From positions 1 to 64,000 of the forward strand of contig JBKEBD010000002.1 in NCBI GenBank assembly GCA_047972995.1: a stretch of DNA of 64,000 nucleotides, in the 5' to 3' direction. The notes beneath the pieces are model-generated. The model had not been told where the DNA came from and did not search any database. It saw nothing but the letters and a program-made list of their open reading frames with translations. Positions 1 to 7,755 of this stretch are shown here, one piece after another. Source of the DNA: JBKEDC01 sp047972995 (GTDB lineage Bacteria > Bacteroidota > Bacteroidia > Bacteroidales > Prolixibacteraceae). Within the stretch, counting starts at the first letter, position 1, and each line of letters starts with the position of its first letter. A program made the translations under genes and the position numbers.

Positions 1-1
1 A

Positions 2-433
2 ACTCGCAAGCATATCGACTCTTTTTTTCGCAATTTCTGTGAAGTCTTTTTCAAGCAAACAGACCAAGAATATGTTTAGTCGTTGGTGGATAGCGATTTA
101 CAAATATTGCCACTCGATGACTTTTTTTGGAAGAAAATGTACAACTGGAAAAAAACTTGGAAAGAATGGTATGCTGGGATACCCAGGCAGAAGGAGGATT
201 CTTTATTAACCTCTCTGGATAAGAATATTTTTCTAAAGCCTGAAAATCAAAAATGGATGTGTTTTAATTTCAGTATTGAGTATATCTTTGGGGCTTGTTT
301 TATTGGGCGACTTCACTGCCTCAACTCTACGCCCTCTCCCAAAGCATGGACTGTTTCAGTGGTGACTAACTTCTGCGTTGACATACGTATCACAATTTCA
401 GCCCAAGTCATCATATGGCAAAAAAAAAGATAG
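2..433 (+). pseudogene. Unrecognised broken coding fragment at window edge
   Basis: A reading frame enters from the left edge, is interrupted by an in-frame TAG at 77-79, and stays open to 433. Around the stop the peptide looks protein-like (QTDQEYV, stop, SLVDSDLQILPLDDFF, then KKMYNWKKTWKEWYAGIPRQ), rich in Trp, Lys and aromatic residues, as some transposases are. The second half (about residue 60 on) looks less like real protein. The only start after the stop is a TTG at 83. I do not recognise the family. A degraded mobile-element or accessory gene is a guess; a chance ORF cannot be excluded. Confidence 0.3.
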
Positions 434-864
434 CGGAGCAATTTTTTAAGAAGTAAAAGTCTGATAAAGTACAAAAAAGGGGGGAAATAAACACTAAATG
501 TAACGCCCGCTACTTTCTTCAACAAAAATGGACTTCGTCACACCGTCTGAATACATTTTTCAAACAAAAATGAACGCTTGACATATGACATCCTCATGCT
601 CTAATCTAAAAAAAGTTGGGTTAAAGAGATGAGTTGTTGATTTAATTCTTGGGGCATTTATTGTCTTTTTTCTTCAAAGCAAAGATGTCATTTTTTAGGC
701 GCATACCCCAAAAATATCCCCTGCTCCAAGTTTTTTTCACGTGAGGTGAAAAAAATCTCCTACTTCCATATTCTACTATATTATATGTATGATTAAAATC
801 GATGCTTATATAATATAGTATGGATTAACCTGAATTACGCTTATCATGTATTCAAACGATGATC
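434..864. other. Gene-free stretch with two hairpins
   Basis: No convincing gene is seen. It contains a short dyad at 731-752 (TTTTTTTCAC, GTGAG, then GTGAAAAAA), which could terminate in either direction, and a perfect 13-bp inverted repeat at 774-786 and 808-820. A 70-residue minus-strand frame at 313-525 was judged unsupported. Confidence 0.5.
774..820. repeat. Perfect 13-bp inverted repeat
   Basis: TACTATATTATAT at 774-786 is exactly complementary to ATATAATATAGTA at 808-820, with a 21-nt spacer. It is wholly A/T apart from one C and one G. It lies downstream of the gdhA terminator, and no transcription unit clearly uses it. Confidence 0.6.
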
Positions 865-899
865 GCAAAAAATAAGGCGAACCAAAATGATTCGCCTTA
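865..899 (-). terminator. gdhA terminator
   Basis: On the minus strand TAAGGCGAA, a 9-nt loop and TTCGCCTTA form a perfect 9-bp stem followed by a T-rich tail. It begins about 25 nt beyond the gdhA stop codon. Confidence 0.85.
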
Positions 900-924
900 A
901 TATATATTATACTATTAATGGTTC

Positions 925-2259
925 TTACACCACTCCTTGAGCCAACATGGCATCGGCCACTTTCACGAAGCCCCCAATGTTTGCACCTTTCACATAGTTT
1001 ACTTTGCCGCCTTCCTTGCCATATTTCACGCAAGTATCGTGAATGTCTTTCATGATTTGGTGCAACTTAGCATCCACCTCTTCATTTGTCCAATTCAAGC
1101 GATAGCTGTTTTGAGTCATTTCTAAACCTGAAACCGCCACACCACCGGCATTTACTGCCTTACCTGGTGCATAGATGCAGTTTTCAGAAAGATATTCCAT
1201 TGCCTCTGCCGTACAACCCATGTTCGACACCTCAGCAAGCATTAAGCAGCCATTAGCCACAATTTGCTTAGCATCTTCTAGGTTTACTTCATTTTGAGTA
1301 GCACATGGAAGCGCAATATCTACTTTTTGCACCCAAGGTTTTTGTTTTGGGAAGAATTGAGCACCGAACTCTTCAGCATAAGGAGCTACTACATCGTTGT
1401 TACTATCGCGAAGTTCAAGTAAGTAATTTACTTTATCGCCTGCAATACCTTCTGCATCGTAAATATAGCCATCAGGACCCGAAATAGTGACTACTTTACC
1501 GCCTAACTCGTTGATTTTAGTAATAGCACCCCAAGCCACGTTTCCGAAGCCAGACACAGAGAAAGTTTTACCTTTAATATCTTGACCAATTTCTTCCAGC
1601 ATGTGATGCACGAAATAAACCGCACCAAAACCCGTAGCTTCTGGACGAAGGTTACTACCTCCCCACGACATCCCTTTGCCAGTAAGCACGCCCGTAAATT
1701 CATTGCGAATGCGTTTGTATTGCCCATATAAGTAGCCAATTTCACGACCACCCACACCAATATCGCCTGCTGGCACATCGGTATTTGGACCGATATGGCG
1801 TTGCAATTCAGTCATAAAGCTTTGGCAAAAACGCATGATTTCATTATTCGACTTACCCTTAGGGTCGAAATCTGAACCACCTTTACCGCCACCCATAGGA
1901 AGGGTAGTTAAGCTATTTTTAAAGGTTTGCTCAAAGCCCAAGAACTTCAAGATAGAAAGCGTAACAGTAGGATGAAAACGAAGTCCCCCCTTATAAGGTC
2001 CGATAGCGGAGTTAAACTCTACGCGGTAGCCACGGTTTACTTGCACCTCGCCGTTATCATCTAGCCAAGGCACTCTAAAGATGATGGTACGTTCAGGTTC
2101 GCACATACGTTCCAAGATTTTGGCTTTCTGATAGCGTGGATTTTTTTGATATAAATCCCAGATTGTACCTACAACCTCTTCCACTGCTTGGTGAAATTCT
2201 GCTTCACCAGGCGTACGAGCTTTTAAGCTCTGAATAAATTCGTTCATGTTTGTATGCAT
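925..2259 (-). CDS. gdhA: NADP-type glutamate dehydrogenase
   Basis: Cytoplasmic enzyme that interconverts 2-oxoglutarate plus ammonium and glutamate; in this family it normally assimilates ammonium with NADPH. The 444-residue length is typical of the hexameric bacterial enzyme. The substrate-binding and catalytic motif PMGGGKGGSDFDPKGKS, the GPNTDVPAGDIGVGGREIG stretch and a nucleotide-binding SGFGNVAWG motif are all present. The start MHTNMNEFIQ is the first in-frame Met; the second Met four residues on is also possible. It is divergent from the cyclophilin gene and followed by a strong hairpin, so it is monocistronic. Cofactor preference is inferred from length and overall similarity, not from a diagnostic residue. 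Confidence 0.97.
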   Translation of the reverse strand: MHTNMNEFIQSLKARTPGEAEFHQAVEEVVGTIWDLYQKNPRYQKAKILERMCEPERTIIFRVPWLDDNGEVQVNRGYRVEFNSAIGPYKGGLRFHPTVTLSILKFLGFEQTFKNSLTTLPMGGGKGGSDFDPKGKSNNEIMRFCQSFMTELQRHIGPNTDVPAGDIGVGGREIGYLYGQYKRIRNEFTGVLTGKGMSWGGSNLRPEATGFGAVYFVHHMLEEIGQDIKGKTFSVSGFGNVAWGAITKINELGGKVVTISGPDGYIYDAEGIAGDKVNYLLELRDSNNDVVAPYAEEFGAQFFPKQKPWVQKVDIALPCATQNEVNLEDAKQIVANGCLMLAEVSNMGCTAEAMEYLSENCIYAPGKAVNAGGVAVSGLEMTQNSYRLNWTNEEVDAKLHQIMKDIHDTCVKYGKEGGKVNYVKGANIGGFVKVADAMLAQGVV

Positions 2260-2356
2260 AGCATCCTCTTAATCGTTTGAACACTGGTTTAATTGTTTGC
2301 AGGGGCAAGTTCGGAAAGCTAAATGTAAAAACAAAGCAAAAATCAATTTATTCTTT

Positions 2357-2364
2357 TACTTTTG
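2357..2364 (+). promoter_or_regulatory. Bacteroidota -7 box for the cyclophilin gene
   Basis: TACTTTTG fits the Bacteroidota TAnnTTTG -7 element. Transcription would begin near 2369, inside the long open frame, which supports the ATG at 2397 over the TTG at 2277. A clear -33 TTTG was not found. Confidence 0.5.
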
Positions 2365-2396
2365 TTTCAAACGAAAAATTTATAAAGTTTCAAAAA

Positions 2397-2834
2397 ATGA
2401 GAAAAGCAGAGATTTATACTGAAAAAGGTTTAATGAAAGTGGAGTTTTACGAAAAAGATGCTCCCGGAACTGTGGATAACTTTTGCAAATTGGCAAATGA
2501 AAATTTTTACGATGGTTTGACTTTTCATCGTGTAATTCCTGATTTTGTAATTCAAGGAGGATGTCCTGATGGCACCGGAGCGGGTGGTCCCGGCTACAAA
2601 ATTAAATGCGAACTAGATGGCGACAACCAATATCACGATCGTGGAGTGCTTTCTATGGCTCATGCCGGAAGAAACACCGGAGGTTCGCAATTCTTCATTT
2701 GCCACAGCCGCAACAACACATCGCACCTAGATCGCAACCACACTTGTTTTGGTAAAGTTTACGAAGGTCTTGACGTGATTGACGATATTCGCCAAGGCGA
2801 TAAAATTGAAAAGATTGTAATTATTGAGGAATAA
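2397..2834 (+). CDS. Peptidyl-prolyl cis-trans isomerase, cyclophilin type
   Basis: A compact single-domain cyclophilin of 145 residues that speeds proline isomerisation in protein folding. Family signatures are visible: FYDGLTFHRVIPDFVIQGG (with the catalytic Arg of FHRV), the GAGGPGYKI loop, SMAHAGRNTGGSQFFI, and LDRNHTCFGKV. The frame is open upstream to 2277, but the ATG at 2397 (MRKAEIYTEKG) is where homology should begin and lies about 30 nt downstream of a -7 box. There is no signal peptide, so it is predicted cytoplasmic. It is followed by its own terminator. Similar to PpiB/PpiA-type enzymes; I do not assign a specific symbol. Confidence 0.95.
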   Translation: MRKAEIYTEKGLMKVEFYEKDAPGTVDNFCKLANENFYDGLTFHRVIPDFVIQGGCPDGTGAGGPGYKIKCELDGDNQYHDRGVLSMAHAGRNTGGSQFFICHSRNNTSHLDRNHTCFGKVYEGLDVIDDIRQGDKIEKIVIIEE

Positions 2835-2851
2835 TCTACACCTTGAGAAAT

Positions 2852-2893
2852 AAAAAATCCGCTAAGCGAAAATCTTAGCGGATTTTTTATTTT
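2852..2893 (+). terminator. Terminator after the cyclophilin gene
   Basis: AATCCGCTAAG and CTTAGCGGATT form an 11-bp stem around a short GCGAAAAT-type loop, with A-run before and T-run after. It may also act on the convergent barrel fragment. Confidence 0.85.
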
Positions 2894-2907
2894 TGAAATG
2901 CACTATT

Positions 2908-3279
2908 TTAGAATGCTTCACCAATACGGAAATAAACACTCCAGTCTTCTTTACCTACTGCAGCATCGATACCAATATTCATTTTGGTTTTCTTGAATGC
3001 TTTATAACGCACACCCACACCTGCTCCGAGATATGCTTTCCAGTTATAGTCGTCAATGTTTGAGCCACAAAGCGTGGCAATACCTGCAAATCCAACAAAA
3101 CCTACTCTATCGAAAGAATTGTAGCGGTATTCTGCCTGAAGGTCGACAACCCCATCACTACGATATTTACCCGAGCTATACCCACGGAGGTCTTTTCCTC
3201 CGATAGTTAGTTGTTGTTGGAACAATACATCGCCCATTATGCGGTTGTAGCTAATGTAAGGCATGAGTGAAATCAACAA
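2908..3279 (-). pseudogene. C-terminal fragment of a BamA-like outer-membrane barrel
   Basis: The 123-residue frame has only the last part of a BamA/Omp85-type barrel: a GGKDLRGYSSGKYR segment (the L-R-G-Y motif before the last strands), alternating strand-like sequence and a C-terminal Phe. It resembles the end of the complete 401-residue barrel at 24779-25984 (NPFDLRGYPWGKYR, then YELQPRMNLRLDYG). There is no signal peptide; the only starts are a TTG at 3279 and an internal ATG. The frame begins inside the hairpin that follows the phosphate transporter gene. The N-terminal two thirds therefore seem to have been deleted, leaving a relic. Confidence 0.7.
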
Positions 3280-3310
3280 AAAGCTGACAGCAAATTGCTG
3301 ACAGCTTTTT
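3278..3310 (-). terminator. Terminator after the phosphate transporter gene
   Basis: AAAAGCTG, A, CAGCAA, a 1-nt turn, TTGCTG, A, CAGCTTTT forms a two-part hairpin with one A-A mismatch. It lies about 30 nt beyond the transporter stop and overlaps the start of the truncated barrel frame. Confidence 0.75.
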
Positions 3311-3337
3311 ATTTTAATTCCGATTATTCGTAATTAC

Positions 3338-5617
3338 CTACTGACGGCTAATATAGAATGCTCGTTTTGCATCTACCATTTTGGTGTAAGCCAAAATCAA
3401 GGTTTTAGTTTCTGTAAGTGTATTGAAGAATAGCACGGAGTTACGTGTGTTAACCGCTTTCGATTTAATGCGCTTGATTTGGCATTTTTCTAATTCGGCA
3501 ATTTTCTCAATACAAGTATTCTTATCGGCATTCAACAATTCCATTTGCGTGAAATCGTCGGTTGTGATAATCTTTTGAGCAACCCCTGCAAATTTCATTA
3601 CAAAAGCTAACAAGCCTGAAAGTTCAGCACCTTGTTCTGTTGTAAATGGCTTATGGTTGTTTTCGAAGTGCTCATAAAGAGGTTGTACAATATGAGTAAG
3701 TGCCAATGAGCTTTCTCGCATATAGCTGATAAGGTGTACATAGTTATGTCCAATTTCTTGGAAGTTACTTTGCTGAATGATATCGACCACATTTGAAATG
3801 TTCGATTTACGTTTTTTCGTTTTCTTACCAAACTCTGTTGTACTATCCATTGCTTTTTGTAGCGCGCCACGTTTTTGAAGTACGAATCCGCTAATGGCAT
3901 TATTATAAGTATCTGAAATAACAGATGCTGTGCTTGCCATTTGCTTTTTAGTTTTGTCGAAAACTTTCTCTGTCATTTTATCTTCCACCGAAAGTTCTTC
4001 GTCTTCTGTAACTATGCCTGCATCTTTTTTGCGCAATGAAAGTTGTGTTCTAAACACGGTGAACAATGCAATAGCAATGAAGATGAACACCACATAATCG
4101 TGAGTTATTGAAATTAACGACGCTACAATTAATGATGCAGTGAATGCTACTAAAGCGGTAAGGAACCATCCGCCAACCACGGTAAACACACCCGATATGC
4201 GATAAACGGCGCTATCTCTACCCCAAGCCCTATCGGCAAGCGAGGTACCCATGGCAACCATGAATGTTACATAGGTTGTTGACAATGGAAGTTTTAATGA
4301 TGTGCCGATTGAAATCAAGATACCAGCTACGATGAGGTTAACTGCTGCACGAATTTTATCGAATGCTGCTCCTTCTTCTAACGTTAAGATCGGCTCATCT
4401 TTAGGTTGTTCAAATCGAGAGTCGAGGAATGTTTTCACTCTTTCGGGAAGCATTCGATCGAAGGCTTCGCTAGTTTTTACGGCACTCTTCACAATTAATC
4501 GCGAAAGAGGATTTGAGCCAAAGCGCTCATCGCCTTCTCCTTGGCGAGCCAAATCGACAGAAGTGGCTACTACATTTTTTGCTTTTTTCGATGTAATGAG
4601 TGTGATAATCATTACTAGCCCCGCAATTAATAGAAACAGGGTAGGCGCTTGTTGTTTTCCGCCTAACATTTCCATGCTGAATTGATCGGGTGCCATGCCA
4701 CCGCTAGCCATCCATTCTTTAAACGATTGGAATCCTGCCAAAGGCACACCAATGAAGTTCACCAAGTCATTGCCGGCAAATGCCATGGCAAGACCGAATG
4801 TTCCTACAATAACAACCATACCCGGAATGTCTATTTTAAACAGCCAAGTCAAAATTTGCAGCACAACGGTCCAACCAATGAAGCTATACAATAATATTTC
4901 TGTAATGTTGTTTTCTAGCAAATCGTGCACTTCGGGCGTAATGAAGGTTGCACCTTTTGCCCCTTTTATAATCATGAAATAGGTCATGGAAGCAATAGCG
5001 AAACCACCAAACAACGAACCGAACATTTTAAGCGTTCTTTTTTGGCGGAACGAAAAGATAAGTCGCGCAACAAATTGCACCAAAGCACCTACTGAGAATG
5101 AAATAACTACCGAGACTAGGATACCCGAAATAATGGCTAATGCCTTTTCATTGTTAATGAACAATCCTAGTCGGGGAACAACTTCGGTGCCATCGGCTAG
5201 TGTAATTAAGTTATTACCAATGGCGTTTAACTTCACCAACGACACGGCTACTGCGGCCCCAAGCAACTCAAACACAATGGAAACTGTGGTTGATGTGGGC
5301 ATACCAAAGGTGTTGAACATATCTAACAGTATGACATCGGTTATCATTACCGCCAAGAAAATAATCATGATTTCATTAAACATGAACATTTCTGGATGGA
5401 AGATCCCCTTCCTTGCCACTTCCATCATTCCACTAGAAAAGACAGAACCGACTAAAACCCCCAAACTAGCAACGCCAAAAATTACCCATTTAGGAGCTGC
5501 TTTCGACCCAATAGCTGAGTTCAAAAAATTTACCGCATCATTACTCACACCCACCACCAAATCAGATATGGCTAGGGCAAATAACACGATTACGAGAATT
5601 AAATAAAAGTTTTCCAT
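3338..5617 (-). CDS. Inorganic phosphate transporter, Pit family, with C-terminal cytoplasmic domain
   Basis: Inner-membrane phosphate (metal-phosphate) symporter of the PiT/PHO4 family. The 759-residue protein begins MENFYLILVIVLFALAISD. The two family repeats show GVSNDAVNFLNSAIGS near the N-terminus and AGNDLVNFIGVPLAG in the middle. About 10-12 hydrophobic segments occupy residues 1-570. The last ~190 residues are hydrophilic and helical, a PhoU-like layout common in Bacteroidota Pit proteins. The ATG at 5617 is preferred to one 44 codons upstream, because the extra peptide is Lys/Ile-rich and would overlap the divergent kinase gene. A PhoR/PhoB-like pair runs divergently from the same intergenic region, suggesting phosphate-responsive control (inference). 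Confidence 0.93.
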   Translation of the reverse strand: MENFYLILVIVLFALAISDLVVGVSNDAVNFLNSAIGSKAAPKWVIFGVASLGVLVGSVFSSGMMEVARKGIFHPEMFMFNEIMIIFLAVMITDVILLDMFNTFGMPTSTTVSIVFELLGAAVAVSLVKLNAIGNNLITLADGTEVVPRLGLFINNEKALAIISGILVSVVISFSVGALVQFVARLIFSFRQKRTLKMFGSLFGGFAIASMTYFMIIKGAKGATFITPEVHDLLENNITEILLYSFIGWTVVLQILTWLFKIDIPGMVVIVGTFGLAMAFAGNDLVNFIGVPLAGFQSFKEWMASGGMAPDQFSMEMLGGKQQAPTLFLLIAGLVMIITLITSKKAKNVVATSVDLARQGEGDERFGSNPLSRLIVKSAVKTSEAFDRMLPERVKTFLDSRFEQPKDEPILTLEEGAAFDKIRAAVNLIVAGILISIGTSLKLPLSTTYVTFMVAMGTSLADRAWGRDSAVYRISGVFTVVGGWFLTALVAFTASLIVASLISITHDYVVFIFIAIALFTVFRTQLSLRKKDAGIVTEDEELSVEDKMTEKVFDKTKKQMASTASVISDTYNNAISGFVLQKRGALQKAMDSTTEFGKKTKKRKSNISNVVDIIQQSNFQEIGHNYVHLISYMRESSLALTHIVQPLYEHFENNHKPFTTEQGAELSGLLAFVMKFAGVAQKIITTDDFTQMELLNADKNTCIEKIAELEKCQIKRIKSKAVNTRNSVLFFNTLTETKTLILAYTKMVDAKRAFYISRQ

Positions 5618-5740
5618 GTTTTGTAAGCAGAGTATTTTAATTTTGTATTGTTGCTGATGATTCTTAATTTCGGCTGCAATAACGATATTTATTATTACAA
5701 AAATATTACATTTTATAAAAAATACAATTTTGATTAAGCT

Positions 5741-6796
5741 ATGGAACACAGAGTTAAGAATATGAAAATATATTCTATCCCCGTATTAGCGGGTGGGTTC
5801 ACCTTATTGGTAGCCGTTTTTTGGGTAATTGGGGTATACATTATGAGCTTCCACAAATTGAGTATGCTTGCTGAAGTTATTTTATTTGCAGCTATGCTTA
5901 TTGGGGTTTTCTTTTTTGCGCAATATATTATTCGCGAACACATCAATGCTAAAATCGAGCCTATTTATAAGGTTATTCGATCGAAACATTATCGTGCAAA
6001 AGATTATGGTAAAAGTGGCGAACCTTCAAACGACATTGCCGATGTGCAACGAGAAGTTGAGCAGTGGGCAAAGGATAAAACAACCGAGATTACTCGTTTG
6101 AAAGACTTGGAACGATACCGCAAAGAGTTTGTGGGAAACGTGTCGCACGAGTTGAAAACGCCTATCTTTAATATTCAAGGCTATATTCTAACTTTGCTTG
6201 AAGGAGGGATTGATGACCCCAGAATCAATATTCCTTATTTAAAAAGAACCGAACAGAGTATCGACCGCATGATTACGATTGTGGAAGACTTGGAAACGAT
6301 TAATAAATTTGAGTCGGGTGTGCTTCGCTTGCGCTACCAAGATTTCGACATGGCACAATTGGTGAAAGAAACCTTTGAAATGGAACAAATGATTGCCGAT
6401 GATCGAAATATTAAGCTCATTTTTAAACGCCCCGATAAGCAAGTAATGGTGAATGCAGACCGCCACCGGATGTCGCAAGTGCTTACCAATTTGATTTCTA
6501 ATGCTATTAAATATGGTAGAGAAAACGGGTTTGTGCAGGTTACATTCTACGATATGAAAGAATATTGGATGGTGGAAGTGGTCGATAATGGACTAGGTAT
6601 ATCGCATGAAGATGTGCCTCGCGTGTTTGAACGATTCTTCCGTGCCGACAAGTCGCGAAGCCGAAAACAAGGAGGAACAGGACTCGGGTTATCTATTGTA
6701 AAACATATTATGGAGGCACACAATCAAACCATAAATGTAAAATCGGAGCTAAACGTTGGCACAACTTTTACCTTTACAGTGGAGAAATCAAAATAA
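5741..6796 (+). CDS. Sensor histidine kinase, PhoR-like
   Basis: Membrane histidine kinase of 351 residues. Two hydrophobic segments (about 10-35 and 42-62) form a short hairpin with almost no periplasmic domain. A linker follows, then a HisKA domain with the phosphoacceptor in FVGNVSHELKTP (His136), then a HATPase domain with LTNLISNAIKYG (N box), VVDNGLGI (G1), RFFRADKSRS (F box) and GGTGLGLSIVK (G2). It is followed 62 bp on by an OmpR-type regulator and is divergent from a Pit transporter, so phosphate sensing is the natural guess, although no sensor domain shows the signal. A second start (MKIYSIPV, position 5762) is equally plausible. Confidence 0.92.
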   Translation: MEHRVKNMKIYSIPVLAGGFTLLVAVFWVIGVYIMSFHKLSMLAEVILFAAMLIGVFFFAQYIIREHINAKIEPIYKVIRSKHYRAKDYGKSGEPSNDIADVQREVEQWAKDKTTEITRLKDLERYRKEFVGNVSHELKTPIFNIQGYILTLLEGGIDDPRINIPYLKRTEQSIDRMITIVEDLETINKFESGVLRLRYQDFDMAQLVKETFEMEQMIADDRNIKLIFKRPDKQVMVNADRHRMSQVLTNLISNAIKYGRENGFVQVTFYDMKEYWMVEVVDNGLGISHEDVPRVFERFFRADKSRSRKQGGTGLGLSIVKHIMEAHNQTINVKSELNVGTTFTFTVEKSK

Positions 6797-6858
6797 ATTA
6801 CTAGATTTACAACGAGTAAAGAAAGATTGGTAACTAGAAAAAAATAAAAAAACACAAA

Positions 6859-7566
6859 ATGGCAGAAGAAAGTTATCGAGTGTTGTTAGTTGATGACGAA
6901 GTTGACATTTTAGAATTCATTAGCTACAACCTAGAAAAAGAAGGACTAACAGTCTATACCGCTAGTAATGGCGTGGAAGCTATTAAAATTGCGCAAGAAA
7001 AAGTACCTCATCTTATCATCTTAGATGTAATGATGCCTGAGATGGACGGAATTACAACTTGTGAGGAACTGCGCAAAATTCCAGAATTAGAAGGATGTAT
7101 CATAGCATTCCTTACAGCTCGTGGAGAGGACTACTCTCAGATTGCGGGCTTTGAGGCTGGTGCTGATGATTATATCACGAAGCCTATTCGACCAAAAGTG
7201 CTTGTAAGCCGTGTGCACGCTTTGCTGAAAAGATTTGGTGTGCGCATTGGTGCTACCGAAGAACCTGCATCGGCTAATGCCAACATGATTAGCGTGAGCA
7301 ACATTGTTATCGACAAAGAGCGATATTTAATTGTGGTTGATGATGAAGAAATGGTGCTTCCTCGTAAGGAGTTTGAATTGCTTTCATTGCTTGTGTCGAA
7401 ACCGGGAAAAGTATTCACTCGTGAAGAAATTTACGGTACGGTGTGGGGTGAAAACGTGGTAGTAGGCGACCGTACCATCGATGTGCACATTCGCAAGCTG
7501 CGCGAAAAAATTGGTAATCACCACATTAAAACCCTCAAAGGGGTGGGCTACAAGTTTGTAGAATAG
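6859..7566 (+). CDS. Response regulator, OmpR/PhoB type
   Basis: A 235-residue regulator with an N-terminal receiver (acidic pair in LLVDDEVD, phosphoacceptor Asp56 in LIILDVMMPEMDG, switch Thr in FLTARGED, Lys in DDYITKPI) and a C-terminal winged helix (LPRKEFELLSLLVSKPGKVF, then VVGDRTIDVHIRKLREKIG and IKTLKGVGYKF). It is the partner of the kinase just upstream, in one transcription unit, and is followed by a strong terminator. Likely a PhoB-like activator of phosphate genes, including the adjacent transporter; targets are inferred from context only. Confidence 0.94.
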   Translation: MAEESYRVLLVDDEVDILEFISYNLEKEGLTVYTASNGVEAIKIAQEKVPHLIILDVMMPEMDGITTCEELRKIPELEGCIIAFLTARGEDYSQIAGFEAGADDYITKPIRPKVLVSRVHALLKRFGVRIGATEEPASANANMISVSNIVIDKERYLIVVDDEEMVLPRKEFELLSLLVSKPGKVFTREEIYGTVWGENVVVGDRTIDVHIRKLREKIGNHHIKTLKGVGYKFVE

Positions 7567-7594
7567 AAAAGTGTAGCAATACACATTAGATATT

Positions 7595-7637
7595 AAACGC
7601 TAGATACTAGAAGCAATTCTGATATCTAGCGTTTTTT
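7595..7637 (+). terminator. Terminator after the response regulator gene
   Basis: AAACGCTAGATA at 7595-7606 pairs perfectly with TATCTAGCGTTT at 7623-7634 and runs into seven Ts. A second, weaker dyad at about 7675-7730 (AAGGCGG and CCGCCTT) may serve the convergent lipoprotein gene. Confidence 0.85.
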
Positions 7638-7755
7638 TGTGCACCAAGCGCTTTAGCGGAACGCTGGGTAACACAAAGGCGGAAGAGTGCAGGTTCAATT
7701 TACCTTTTGCATTCTCCCGCCTTTGCGGTTTTATGTTCCTTTCGAGAATTGTGGT

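Noticed and set aside
4302..5606. Plus-strand ORFs (127 to 206 residues) inside the phosphate transporter gene
   Set aside because: They are antisense shadows of a well-supported membrane protein; composition mirrors it (Ser/Thr/Ile-rich).
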